A model generated the notes under the pieces. That model was not told where the DNA came from and ran no database searches. It saw only the letters and a list, made by a program, of their open reading frames with translations. Position numbers and translations under genes: made by a program. From Streptomyces niger (GTDB lineage: Bacteria > Actinomycetota > Actinomycetes > Streptomycetales > Streptomycetaceae), in the NCBI RefSeq assembly GCF_000718305.1, contig NZ_JOFQ01000031.1, forward strand, positions 1-60,660: 60,660 bases of DNA, given 5' to 3'. This document shows positions 1 to 7,362 of this stretch, in pieces. Each line of letters starts with the position of its first letter. Within the stretch, counting starts at the first letter, position 1.

Positions 1-2
1 AC

Positions 3-98
3 TTCCTGCACACCTACAACTACCATCGCTGCCACACCGCACTCGGAGGCCAGCCACCCATCACCCGCGTCAACAACCCTGCGGGTCAATACACCTAG
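3..98 (+). pseudogene. C-terminal tail of an IS481-type transposase (partial, cut by the window edge)
   Basis: The frame opening at base 3 reads FLHTYNYHRCHTALGG, then PPITRVNN, and stops at TAG 96-98. The Y-N-x-x-R-x-H-x-A-L-G-G-x-x-P block is the usual end of an rve-fold (DDE) integrase/transposase of the IS481/IS3 class, just after the catalytic Glu. Only the last 31 residues are in the window, so an intact element cannot be told from a remnant. It marks the left end as an accessory region. Confidence 0.75.
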
Positions 99-208
99 GA
101 CCTCCGTCCCCGGCCCGCCCGACCCCGGCGGAGGCCGAACGGCCGATGCGCGCGCCGCCGGCCTGCGGATACGGTCCTGAGGGCCGCCTCGCAGCGAAGG
201 AGCCCACC

Positions 209-637
209 ATGCGCGCCGTCCCCGCTCCCGTAACCGTCACCGCATTCGACCACCTGGTCCTCAACGTCACCGACGTCGAACGCGCGCTGGACTTCTACTG
301 CGGGCCGCTCGGCCTCGAACCGGTCCGGGTGGACGCATGGCGGGCCGGCGAGGCGCCGTTCCCGTCGGTGCGGGTGAGTCCGACGACCATCATCGACCTG
401 GTGCGGGCCCCGGAAGCGGCGTCCGGCGCCGATGGCGCCCCGGCCCGCCCCAACGTCGACCACCTCTGCCTGGTCGTCGCGCCGCTGGACTGGCAGCAGG
501 TCGTCGACTCCGGGGTGTTCACGGTCGTCGACGGCCCCGGCAAGCGCTTCGGCGCCCGGGGCACGGCCGAGTCCCTCTACGTCCGGGACCCGGACGGCAA
601 CACGGTCGAACTGCGCTGGTACCCGGCGGACGCGTAA
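209..637 (+). CDS. VOC (glyoxalase/bleomycin-resistance fold) family protein
   Basis: 142 residues. The protein opens with the VOC strand FDHLVLNVTDVERALDFYCG, has a central NVDHLCLVV strand and ends with YVRDPDGNTVELRWY, the classic second half-module. H and E at the expected metal positions (FDHLVL, VDHLCL, VELRW) suggest a metal-binding active site; the substrate is unknown. The start at 209 is preferred over an ATG at 146 because GAAGGAG lies at 196-202 and the VOC fold begins just after it. It appears monocistronic. Its last codons (YPADA) lie in the first copy of a degenerate ACCCGGCGGAC repeat that runs downstream. Confidence 0.85.
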   Translation: MRAVPAPVTVTAFDHLVLNVTDVERALDFYCGPLGLEPVRVDAWRAGEAPFPSVRVSPTTIIDLVRAPEAASGADGAPARPNVDHLCLVVAPLDWQQVVDSGVFTVVDGPGKRFGARGTAESLYVRDPDGNTVELRWYPADA

Positions 638-842
638 CCGTCGGCCTGCGCCGGCACTCGATGGTCCCCCTGCCCGTCGAGCCACGGCGACACCCGGCGG
701 ACAAGCCATCATCCAGCCGCGCAGGTACCCGGCGGACACGTGATCGTCGAGCAACGCCGACGACCGGCGGACGCCCTCGTCGAGCAACGCAACGACCGGC
801 GGACGCCCGACCGGCGGGCCGTGCCGGTACCCGGCGGACGCC
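621..842. repeat. Degenerate ACCCGGCGGAC repeat tract
   Basis: The motif (A/G)CCCGGCGGAC or GACCGGCGGAC recurs near 621, 692, 727, 763, 794 and 829, with a looser copy near 808. CGTCGAGCAACGC is repeated at 746 and 778. The first copy is the 3' end of the VOC gene; the rest fills the gap before the next gene. I see no convincing ORF, promoter or hairpin here. It looks like local duplication and drift. Confidence 0.6.
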
Positions 843-927
843 TGGGGCACACCGCGGGCGACGGACCTTCACAAGATCCACAATGGTCACGCCACATGAT
901 TGTCCGCTCGCCGGGCACGGGACCCGC

Positions 928-1374
928 GTGAGCACTTTCCGTATCCCCACCCCCCGTTTCCGCAGGCCCGGCAGGGCCCTCAAGCGCGCGGCCGTCCTGG
1001 CCGCGGGCGCAGGCCTGTTGACCACCGGCCTGCTCGCCACCCCGGCCTCCGCCGCGATGGGCGACAACGTCGTGCACGGCCCGGCCGCGTGCGTCTTCTC
1101 CGAGGACCGCGGCGCCGTCGCCCTCGGCGAGGCCGGCGACCAGGTCTCCCAGATCCAGTGCCTGCTGGCCAACCGCCAGTACCTGGGCTGGAACAACCTC
1201 AGCGGCACCTTCGACGCCAACACCCTGGCGGCCGTGGCCCACTTCCAGGCCGACCACGGCCTCGTCCCCGACGGCATCGTCTCCCCGACGACCTGGGACG
1301 CCCTGTACAAGGCGGGCCTGCCGGCCGGCCCGGTGCAGTCCCCCGGGCAGCCGGCACACGGGTCCGCGGCCTGA
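928..1374 (+). CDS. Secreted peptidoglycan-binding domain protein
   Basis: 148 residues from GTG 928 (VSTFRIPTP). An Arg-rich n-region is followed by a hydrophobic core AAVLAAGAGLLTTGLLA and an ASA-A cleavage site, so it should be exported by Sec. The mature part is a single PG_binding_1 domain: VSQIQCLLANRQYLG, then GTFDANTLAAVAHFQ and DGIVSPTTWDAL, with two Cys (ACVF, IQCLL) that may form a disulfide. Such small proteins bind cell-wall peptidoglycan; no catalytic domain is present. Longer upstream in-frame sequence is repeat-derived and not used. A strong terminator follows at 1400. Confidence 0.85.
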   Translation: MSTFRIPTPRFRRPGRALKRAAVLAAGAGLLTTGLLATPASAAMGDNVVHGPAACVFSEDRGAVALGEAGDQVSQIQCLLANRQYLGWNNLSGTFDANTLAAVAHFQADHGLVPDGIVSPTTWDALYKAGLPAGPVQSPGQPAHGSAA

Positions 1375-1399
1375 CCGCGCACCCCCGCCGCACCTGAGA

Positions 1400-1426
1400 G
1401 GGCCGGACCCCGCCGGGGTCCGGCCC
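1400..1426 (+). terminator. Rho-independent-type hairpin after the peptidoglycan-binding protein gene
   Basis: GGGCCGGACCCC / GGGGTCCGGCCC form a perfect 12-bp stem with a 3-base loop, 25 bases after the stop codon. No T-run follows, as is usual in Streptomyces. Confidence 0.8.
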
Positions 1427-1577
1427 TGCTGCACTGAGGGCCCTCGGCCCGCGGCCGTGACCGGACCGGTGGTCGGCGGCGCGACCGCCCCCGGTCACAT
1501 GGGGGGCGTGGAAAAGCGGCTCCTGGGTACCTGGCGCTCAAGTCGAGGGCCGGCACCCGGGGCCAGCCCTCGGTCAG

Positions 1578-1638
1578 GCTTGTCCCGTCCGGAAAGGTGG
1601 CGGGACAAGCTGCACCCCACCGAAGCTGCACCCCACCG
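1578..1638. repeat. Inverted repeat GCTTGTCCCG...CGGGACAAGC with an adjacent 16-bp direct repeat
   Basis: Perfect 10-bp arms at 1578-1587 and 1601-1610 are separated by 13 bases. Directly after, AAGCTGCACCCCACCG is repeated at 1607-1622 and 1623-1638. The 1427-1899 stretch has no gene I can support; it holds this hairpin and the 28-bp tandem repeat, and could be the regulatory region of the coiled-coil gene at 1900. Confidence 0.6.
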
Positions 1639-1759
1639 ACCCGGGCGCCCGCCGCACCGGCCCTCCGGCCGCCCCGGGCCACCCACCCGCCTGACCGGCA
1701 CACTCCTCTCCGCACACCCTTTCCCCGCCACGCCCGCCCGGTCCCGGACGCCACGCGGC

Positions 1760-1877
1760 CCGCTGGATCGCGACGTTGCGCGTCGGTCCGCTGGATCGTG
1801 ACGTTGCGGGTCGGCCCGCTGGATCGTCACGTTGCGGATCGGCCCGCTGGATCGTCACGTTGCGGGTCGGCCCGCTG
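1760..1877. repeat. 28-bp tandem repeat, four full copies plus a partial
   Basis: Units beginning CCGCTGGATCG start at 1760, 1788, 1816, 1844 and 1872 (partial), an exact 28-bp period. Each full unit continues with ACGTTGCG and GTCGG-type sequence, and the few substitutions are spread between copies. The array ends 22 bases before the coiled-coil start codon. There are no spacers, so this is not a CRISPR array. Confidence 0.9.
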
Positions 1878-1899
1878 CCCCTCCGGGCATACTGCCGCC

Positions 1900-2588
1900 A
1901 TGGAAAGCGATCGGCCGAACGAGGAGCACGACAAGGCCGACCGCGCGCGCCGGAACGTCCGCCGCGCGCGCCGCCGGAACGCCGCCGACGAACGGGACCG
2001 CGCGGCCGACGCCCGCGAACGCACGGCCGACGCCCGCGAACGCACGGCCGACGCCCGCGAGCGCAGGGCCGATGAACGGGAACGCGCGGCCGACGCGCGA
2101 GAGGCCGTCGTGGACGCGTGGCAGGAGCGACTCGCCGCGTGGGAAAGCCGGGTGGACCAGCGGGCCCGCACGGAGGGATCCACGGCACCCAGCCCCCGAC
2201 AGCGCTCGTACGAAGCGATCGAGCGGGCCCGGGGATTGGTGGAAGCCAGCCAGGACCGGCTGGACCGCAGCGAAGCAGCACTGCGCCGCGCGGACGCGCG
2301 CGACGAACGGGAACAGCGCGCCATCGAGCGGGAGATCGCCGATACCGAAGCGCTGGGGGTGGCCGCGGGCCCGCACCGCACGAAGTTCTGGAGGCCGCGG
2401 CGCTCCGCTTACGGGAGCAGTTCACGGCGGTGGCCACCGCGCTGAGCGCCGCCGAGGACGCACTGGCCGACGAGTACGAACGCCTCGCCCCTGACTGGAT
2501 GCACCGCGCCGAGGCGGCCCGCCACCGCGCCGAACAAGCCCGCCACTCGGCGGCCCGCCTCCGCCCCGACAATGAACACGAGGTCTGA
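1900..2588 (+). pseudogene. Highly charged coiled-coil protein, apparently frameshifted
   Basis: From ATG 1900 the frame reads MESDRPNEEHDKADRARRN, followed by heptad-like repeats (ADERDR, AADARER, TADARER, RADERER). It continues to about residue 155 and then turns into Arg/Ser-rich nonsense (WRPRRSAYGSSSRRW), stopping at 2445. The frame one base back carries the natural continuation: HEVLEAAALRLREQ, then TALSAAEDALADEYERLA and RPDNEHEV, to a stop at 2588. Adding one base in the GGGCCC run at 2367-2372 would restore a helical protein of about 229 residues. It may be a sequencing indel or a real mutation. Function is unknown; similar ADARE-rich coils precede signalling domains in other actinobacteria, but none is present here. 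Confidence 0.65.
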
Positions 2589-2663
2589 CGGGCACAGCCG
2601 TACGAGGCGCTGACACCCCGCGGGTTCGGCCGAAGGCACGTGCCCTGCCCTTACGGTGACCCG

Positions 2664-3092
2664 GTGACGTCGATCAAGGAATTCCAGGTCACCTTCGACT
2701 GCGCGGAACCTGAGCGCCTCGCCCGCTTCTGGTGCGAGGTGCTGGGGTACGTCGTACCGCCGCCTCCGGAGAACTTCGCCACGTGGGACGATTTCACGCG
2801 CTCCCAATCCCCTGAGCAGCAGGACGCGTGGTTCGCCTGCACCGACCCCTCAGGCGTGGGCCCGCGACTGTACTTCCAGCGCGTCCCCGAAGGGAAAACC
2901 GCCAAGAACCGGGTGCATCTCGACGTGCGGGTCGGCACCGGACTCGTGGGCGAAGAGCGCCTGGCCGCGCTGGAGGCCGAATGCGCACGGCTGATCCGGC
3001 TCGGAGCGGTCCACGTACGCACGCTGTACGACGGCACTGACTCGTGCATCCCGATGCTGGACATCGAGGGCAACGAGTTCTGCATCGACTGA
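2664..3092 (+). CDS. VOC family (glyoxalase-like) protein
   Basis: 142 residues from GTG 2664 (VTSIKEFQVTFDCAEPERLA). It has the glyoxalase-like layout: FDCAEPERLARFWCEVLGY, then PRLYFQRVPEGKTAKNRVHLDV in the middle and a C-terminal PMLDIEGNEFCID. The KNRVHLDV and EGNEFC blocks are typical of the Glyoxalase_6 type, in which metal residues are only partly conserved, so an enzymatic role is uncertain. An in-frame ATG at 2640 is possible, but neither start has a strong ribosome-binding site. It is convergent with the ACR3 gene. Confidence 0.8.
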   Translation: MTSIKEFQVTFDCAEPERLARFWCEVLGYVVPPPPENFATWDDFTRSQSPEQQDAWFACTDPSGVGPRLYFQRVPEGKTAKNRVHLDVRVGTGLVGEERLAALEAECARLIRLGAVHVRTLYDGTDSCIPMLDIEGNEFCID

Positions 3093-3291
3093 GGGCCGCG
3101 GCGGGCCGACCAGCAGCGCGCGACGACCTTCTCGACGGGCTCGTCAGCGGCGGAATCGGCGGAAGGGGTGGAAGGGGCAGAAGCGGCGGACTTCGATGCG
3201 CCCGCCCGCGAGATGCGCGAGGAGCGCGGCGGCCATCCGGGGGCGGCCCGCGTCGTGCACGCGGACGAACGGAACCGGTGGCCTCCGGCGG

Positions 3292-4458
3292 TCAGACGCG
3301 GGCGGGGCTCTCTCCAGCGGTCGGCGCATCGGCTGCTGCGGCGGGGCGGGGGAAGAACCGGCGGGTCGCCATGGCCACGTACACCAGGCCGATGAGCACC
3401 GGCACCTCGATGAGCGGGCCGACGACACCGGCCAGCGCCTGCCCGGAGGTGGCGCCGAAGGTGGCGATGGCTACGGCGATGGCGAGCTCGAAGTTGTTGC
3501 CCGCCGCGGTGAACGCCAGCGTCGTCGTACGCGGGTAGTCCAGTCCGACCGCCTTGCCCAGCGCCATGCCACCGGCCCACACGACGGCGAAGTACACCAG
3601 CAGCGGCAGGGCGATCCGAATGACGTCGACCGGCTTCGAGGTGATCGCGTCCCCTTGCAGCGCGAACAGCACCACGATGGTGAACAGCAGCCCGTACAGC
3701 GCGAAGGGGCCGATACGCGGGATCAGCCGGGACTCGTACCAGGACCGTCCCTTGGCCTTCTCACCCAGGCGCCGGGTCAGGTAACCCGCGACCAGCGGGA
3801 TGCCGAGGAAGATCAGCACGCTGCGGGCGATCTCCCACGCGTCCACGTCGAGACCCGCCTGCTCCAGGCCGAGCCATCCGGGCAGTACGGACAGGTAGAA
3901 CCACCCGAGCGCGGAGAACGCGACCACCTGGAACGCGGAATTCAGCGCGACGAGGACGGCGGCGGCTTCCCGGTCGCCGCAGGCCAGGTCGTTCCAGACG
4001 ATGACCATGGCGATGCAGCGGGCCAGGCCCACGATGATCAGCCCGGTACGGTACTCCGGCAGGTCCGGGAGGAAGATCCACGCGAGCGCGAACATGACCG
4101 CCGGGCCGACGATCCAGTTCAGCACGAGGGACGGGATCAGCAAACGGCGGTCGCGGGTGACGGTGTCCAGGCGGTCGTAACGGACCTTGGCCAGGACCGG
4201 ATACATCATCACCAGCAGGCCGAGCGCGATCGGCAGCGAGACACCGGTGACGGTCACCTGCGCCAGCACATCGCCGAGGCCGGGCACGAGGCGTCCCAGA
4301 CCGAGGCCGGCGGCCATGGCGGCCAGGATCCATACGGCGAGGTAGCGGTCCAAGAACGACAGCCGTGCCGCCACGGGCGCGGTGGAGGCGGTGGACGCGG
4401 TGGATGCGGTGGACGCGGTGGATGCGGTGGATGCGGTGGACGGGGTGTCGGCAGTCAT
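3292..4458 (-). CDS. ACR3-family arsenite efflux permease
   Basis: 388 residues of the ACR3 (arsenical resistance-3/BASS) fold with about ten membrane helices. Diagnostic blocks are SFLDRYLAVWILAAMA at the start, GLARCIAMVIVW with the essential Cys, TLAFTAAGNNFELAIAVAIA and GVVGPLIEVPVLIGLVYVA. It exports As(III) across the membrane using the proton gradient. ATG 4458 overlaps the arsR stop (ATGA), so the two are co-transcribed and probably translationally coupled. The N-terminus carries an unusual Ser-Thr-Ala repeat of about 24 residues before the first helix, encoded by 9-bp tandem repeats at 4380-4440. Confidence 0.92.
   Translation of the reverse strand: MTADTPSTASTASTASTASTASTASTAPVAARLSFLDRYLAVWILAAMAAGLGLGRLVPGLGDVLAQVTVTGVSLPIALGLLVMMYPVLAKVRYDRLDTVTRDRRLLIPSLVLNWIVGPAVMFALAWIFLPDLPEYRTGLIIVGLARCIAMVIVWNDLACGDREAAAVLVALNSAFQVVAFSALGWFYLSVLPGWLGLEQAGLDVDAWEIARSVLIFLGIPLVAGYLTRRLGEKAKGRSWYESRLIPRIGPFALYGLLFTIVVLFALQGDAITSKPVDVIRIALPLLVYFAVVWAGGMALGKAVGLDYPRTTTLAFTAAGNNFELAIAVAIATFGATSGQALAGVVGPLIEVPVLIGLVYVAMATRRFFPRPAAAADAPTAGESPARV
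4380..4440. repeat. 9-bp tandem repeat GCGGTGGAY inside the ACR3 gene
   Basis: About seven copies of GCGGTGGAC/T in register with the reading frame encode (STA)n on the minus strand. Copy-number change would alter only the cytoplasmic N-terminal tail and keep the frame. Confidence 0.85.
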
Positions 4459-4853
4459 GAGGCGACCCCGGCTTCGGCGGGCCGCTCGGGCAGCGGCTGA
4501 CCGGCAGGACGGGCGAGAACCCCGGCGAGCCGGTCGGTCATCTCCGGCAGCAGCCAGTAGTACACCCACGTGCCGCGCCGCTCGCAGTCGATCAGACCGG
4601 CCTGCCGCAGCAGCTTGAGATGGTGGGAGATCGTCGGCTGGGACAGATCGAAGGCAGGCGTCAGGTCACACACGCACACCTCTCCCCCGGCACGCGAAGC
4701 GATCATCGACAGCAGCCGCAGCCGGATCGGGTCGCCCAGGGCCTTGAACACCTTCGCCAGTTCCACGGCCTGGTCCGCGTGCAGCGGAGCGGTCAGCAGG
4801 CCCGGGCAGCAGGCGTCGACCTCACCAGGCACCTCGGCCTCTTGTTTCGACAT
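4455..4853 (-). CDS. arsR: ArsR-family metalloregulator of the arsenic operon
   Basis: 132 residues with a winged helix: VFKALGDPIRLRLLSMI, then EVCVCDLTPAFDLSQPTISHHLKLLRQAGLI and RRGTWVYYWL. EVCVCDL is the classical As(III)/Sb(III) thiolate site in helix alpha-3 of ArsR/SmtB repressors. An extra CC pair near residue 15 (DACCPG) may contribute, as in actinobacterial ArsRs. It should repress the arsR-ACR3 transcript and the divergent arsI-like gene from the shared 79-bp intergenic region and release on As(III). It overlaps the permease start by 4 bp. Confidence 0.93.
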   Translation of the reverse strand: MSKQEAEVPGEVDACCPGLLTAPLHADQAVELAKVFKALGDPIRLRLLSMIASRAGGEVCVCDLTPAFDLSQPTISHHLKLLRQAGLIDCERRGTWVYYWLLPEMTDRLAGVLARPAGQPLPERPAEAGVAS

Positions 4854-4861
4854 ACCTCTAT

Positions 4862-4910
4862 ATTGATATCCTTCAATTCAAGGCGCAAGCTTGCATCGAC
4901 AAACGTCGAT
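4862..4910. promoter_or_regulatory. Divergent arsR/arsI control region with three palindromes
   Basis: Between the two start codons lie ATTGA-N6-TCAAT (4862-4877), the palindrome GCAAGCTTGC (4885-4894) and ATCGAC-AAAC-GTCGAT (4895-4910). The first has the spacing and A/T-rich arms of an ArsR operator and is the best candidate. The third lies 23 bases before the arsI-like start, close to its ribosome-binding site AGGGGGA at 4921. Confidence 0.55.
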
Positions 4911-4932
4911 CCAACAGATCAGGGGGACCGCC

Positions 4933-5358
4933 ATGTCCCGTGTTCAGCTCGCTCTCAACGTCGCCGACCTCGAAGGATCGGTGGAGTTCTACTCCAAGCT
5001 GTTCGGCGTCGAGCCCACCAAGCGCCGCCCCGGATACGCCAACTTCGCGATCACCGACCCCCCGCTGAAGCTCGTCCTGATCGAGGGAGCGGCGGGCCAG
5101 GACACCCGCCTCGATCACCTCGGCGTCGAGGTGGAGTCCACCGACCAGGTCACCGCGGCCACCGACCGCCTGACGGCCGCGGGCCTGGCCACCTTCGAGG
5201 AGAACGACACTTCCTGCTGCTACGCCCTCCAGGACAAGGTCTGGGTCCACGGCCCCGGCAAGGAGCCCTGGGAGGTCTACGCCGTCAAGGCCGACACCGA
5301 CCGGATGGGCACGAGCGCGGCCCTCAACCCCACTGCGGACGCCTGCTGCGGAAGCTGA
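4933..5358 (+). CDS. arsI: ArsI/CadI-type VOC metalloenzyme (putative C-As lyase)
   Basis: 141 residues matching the ArsI/CadI group: MSRVQLALNVADLEGSVEFY, then GYANFAITDPPLKLVLIE, LDHLGVEVES, DTSCCYALQDKVWVHGP and WEVYAVKAD. The vicinal Cys pair in SCCYA is the substrate thiolate pair described for ArsI, and H and E at the VOC metal sites are kept. ArsI enzymes break the C-As bond of trivalent organoarsenicals, releasing As(III) for the adjacent efflux pump. The C-terminal CCGS may be another metal-binding tail. Divergence from arsR-ACR3 supports the role. Related CadI proteins are only known as cadmium-induced, so the exact substrate is inferred. Confidence 0.82.
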   Translation: MSRVQLALNVADLEGSVEFYSKLFGVEPTKRRPGYANFAITDPPLKLVLIEGAAGQDTRLDHLGVEVESTDQVTAATDRLTAAGLATFEENDTSCCYALQDKVWVHGPGKEPWEVYAVKADTDRMGTSAALNPTADACCGS

Positions 5359-5373
5359 AGCCTGCGACTCCGG

Positions 5374-5436
5374 AATCTCCTCCATCGCCCCCCGGAATCT
5401 CCTCCATCGGCCCCGGCATCTCCTCCATCGCCCCAG
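5374..5436. repeat. 20-bp repeat CCCGGAATCTCCTCCATCGC, three copies
   Basis: CCGGAATCTCCTCCATCG recurs three times with one substitution (GGCATC) in the third copy, directly after the arsI-like gene. No gene covers it. Confidence 0.7.
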
Positions 5437-5532
5437 GCCCTCGTCCCGTTCCTCGGCCACGTGGTTGCGGGTGGGGGGGAGGCCGCTGCCGCACCGGTCG
5501 GATCGTTCCGCCCGATCGTTGGGTTGGAGGCC

Positions 5533-5991
5533 ATGGAGATCGTTTCCCGCGCCTACGACCATCCGCACGTCTCGTCATTGGTCGAACAACTGCAGGCCGA
5601 GTACGTCCGGATCTACGGGGCACCGGACAGCAGCCCCACCGATCACCAGCAGTTCTCGCCGCCGCGTGGCGCGTTCGCGGTGGGTTACGAGGATGCTGTA
5701 CCTGTCGCGATGGGCGGCTGGCGCTTCCGGGAGGACGGCCGCGCCGAACTCAAGCGTATGTACGTCGTCGATGAGTGGCGCGGCAGTGGGCACTCCCGTG
5801 CCGTCCTGGCGTGGCTGGAGGCGTCGGCCGCGACCGCGGGCGCACCGGCGATCGTCCTGGAGACCAATCAACGCCACCCCGCAGCAATCGGCCTGTACCG
5901 CTCCTGCGGCTATACCGAGGTCCCGGCCTTCGGCTACTACGCCGACGACCCGCTCACCGTCTACCTCGGACGACCACTGCCCCCTCGATAG
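5533..5991 (+). CDS. GNAT-family N-acetyltransferase
   Basis: 152 residues. GNAT order is clear: strands around FAVGYEDAVPVAMGGWRFRE, motif A strand ELKRMYVVDEWRGSGHSRAVLAWLEASA, then VLETNQRHPAAIGLYRSCGYTEVP. The acetyl-CoA pyrophosphate loop reads RGSGHSR, so the usual R/Q-x-x-G-x-G/A is partly altered. The start at 5533 follows GGAGG at 5527-5530. It acetylates an unknown amine. No operon partner is visible. Confidence 0.85.
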   Translation: MEIVSRAYDHPHVSSLVEQLQAEYVRIYGAPDSSPTDHQQFSPPRGAFAVGYEDAVPVAMGGWRFREDGRAELKRMYVVDEWRGSGHSRAVLAWLEASAATAGAPAIVLETNQRHPAAIGLYRSCGYTEVPAFGYYADDPLTVYLGRPLPPR

Positions 5992-6357
5992 ACCTCCACG
6001 GCGTCGGAGGCGATGCCCTACTCGCCGCCGCGAGGACATGGTGTCGGTTCCTGCCTCACGGTTTGGTTGCGGTGATGGTATGCAAACCGCGCGGGCCGAC
6101 GGCGCTGTGCGTACGTGACTACCGACCACTCGCCCAGGCGCACGGCAACGACGTCTCGTCAGGCCGCTCCCCGGTGGTGCTCCACCTCAGCGCCAGTCAC
6201 GGCCCACTCCGCACTGTAGTGGACACGAGGGGAGGCCGTGAGTTGACGGTACGATCGGTGAGGTCGTCCCGCGGCGGAGGGCACACGTCGTGGAGCGGCG
6301 CCCGCACCGGCGGACGAGGGCTTCTGTCCCACCTCGTCATGGGCGAGAATGCCGGGC
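5992..6357. other. Intergenic stretch without a supportable gene
   Basis: 366 bases between the GNAT and DinB genes. Open frames here lack ribosome-binding sites, recognisable motifs and normal third-position bias. Nothing structural stands out. Confidence 0.5.
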
Positions 6358-6912
6358 ATGGCCAGCCTGAACAGAAGAGCTGAGTTGTTCGCCACCGACG
6401 CTGAACAGGATGCGCGGTTCAGTGGTCCTGCGACCGGTGACGAGAGGCCCATGCTCGTCGATCTCCTGACGGCTCAGCGGGCGACGTTGGAGATGAAGTG
6501 CGCCGGCTTGGCAGCGGAGTTGTCCGAGCGGTCCGTGGAGCCGTCCACCCTCTCCCTGCTCGGCCTGGTCCGGCACCTCGCCGACGTGGAACGTCGCTGG
6601 TTCCGGCGGGTACTGGCCGGGCAGGACGCACCACCGCTCTTCTCCTCGAAAACTCACCCCGACGGGGACTTCGACGGCGCCACGTCCGACCCCGCGGTGA
6701 TCGCGGCGGGGTGGCAGGCCTGGCGTACCGAGGTGGCGTTCGCCGAGCGCTTCGTCGTCGAGGCCCCCCACCTCGACATCGAGGGCCTGGACTCGTGGCG
6801 TGGGACGGTGTCCCTGCGCTGGGTACTCCTCCACATGATCGAGGAGTACGCCAGGCACAACGGGCACGCGGACCTGATTCGGGAGCGGATCGACGGCGCG
6901 AGAGGCATGTGA
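6358..6912 (+). CDS. DinB/DUF664 family protein
   Basis: 184 residues. The four-helix DinB layout is visible: GDERPMLVDLLTAQRATLEMKCAGL, TLSLLGLVRHLADVERRWFRR, a central FAERFVVEAP helix and the C-terminal SLRWVLLHMIEEYARHNGHADLIRERIDG. The His in LVRHLADVE and the H-x3-H pair in EEYARHNGHAD are the usual metal triad. DUF664 members include mycothiol-dependent transferases, but activity cannot be assigned. ATG 6349 is an alternative start three codons earlier. Confidence 0.85.
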   Translation: MASLNRRAELFATDAEQDARFSGPATGDERPMLVDLLTAQRATLEMKCAGLAAELSERSVEPSTLSLLGLVRHLADVERRWFRRVLAGQDAPPLFSSKTHPDGDFDGATSDPAVIAAGWQAWRTEVAFAERFVVEAPHLDIEGLDSWRGTVSLRWVLLHMIEEYARHNGHADLIRERIDGARGM

Positions 6913-6920
6913 AGCCGGTC

Positions 6921-6974
6921 GGTCACGTCTCGATGAGGGGTCACGTCTCGATGAGCGGTCACGTCTCGATGAGA
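6921..6974. repeat. 18-bp tandem repeat GGTCACGTCTCGATGAGS, three copies
   Basis: Copies start at 6921, 6939 and 6957, just after the DinB stop codon, with a single variable last base. It separates the DinB gene from the hydrolase relic. Confidence 0.85.
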
Positions 6975-6989
6975 AGGACCCGGTCGACG

Positions 6990-7100
6990 GTCCTCGGTCA
7001 GGCCCCCGAGGCTGAATCCGAAGAGGTCCGCCCGCTCGATCCCCAGGTGGTCCAGCAGCGCCACCGCATCGTCGCCAGGTTCGGGAGAGTTGGCTCCCGG
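6990..7100 (-). pseudogene. Relic of an alpha/beta-hydrolase gene
   Basis: On the minus strand 7090-6999 reads DDAVALLDHLGIERADLFGF followed by SLGGL, the nucleophile-elbow region of an alpha/beta hydrolase (G-x-S-x-G, here GFSLGG). Neither the upstream oxyanion strand nor the downstream Asp/His segments can be found in any frame, and downstream the sequence runs into the 18-bp repeats. The gene is therefore truncated on both sides and non-functional. Confidence 0.7.
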
Positions 7101-7362
7101 TCGATCCCGGGACCGCAGCCACGGCCCGTGTCCGGCGCATCGTGAACGGCTGCGTCCCGGCCCGTTCTCCTCGCTCTTGGCCGACGCCGGGCCGTTCGGC
7201 CGGTGGGACATGCACTGCTGCTCGTCGATCGCGCTACTCCCGCACGATCGCGGTCCGCCGTAGTCGCAAACGGTCACTTTCTCTGCAACCGTCACTCGGC
7301 GTGGTGGGCATGGGCAGACTGCTCCCATTCCGGATACGGGGAGGGGCGGGGGAGGGGCGATC

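Noticed and set aside
1760..1877. 28-bp repeats as a CRISPR array
   Set aside because: The units are directly abutting with no spacers and no cas genes are near.
7143..7362. Short plus-strand ORFs before the AfsR-like gene
   Set aside because: No ribosome-binding sites, poor codon bias and overlap with the hydrolase relic's degraded upstream part.
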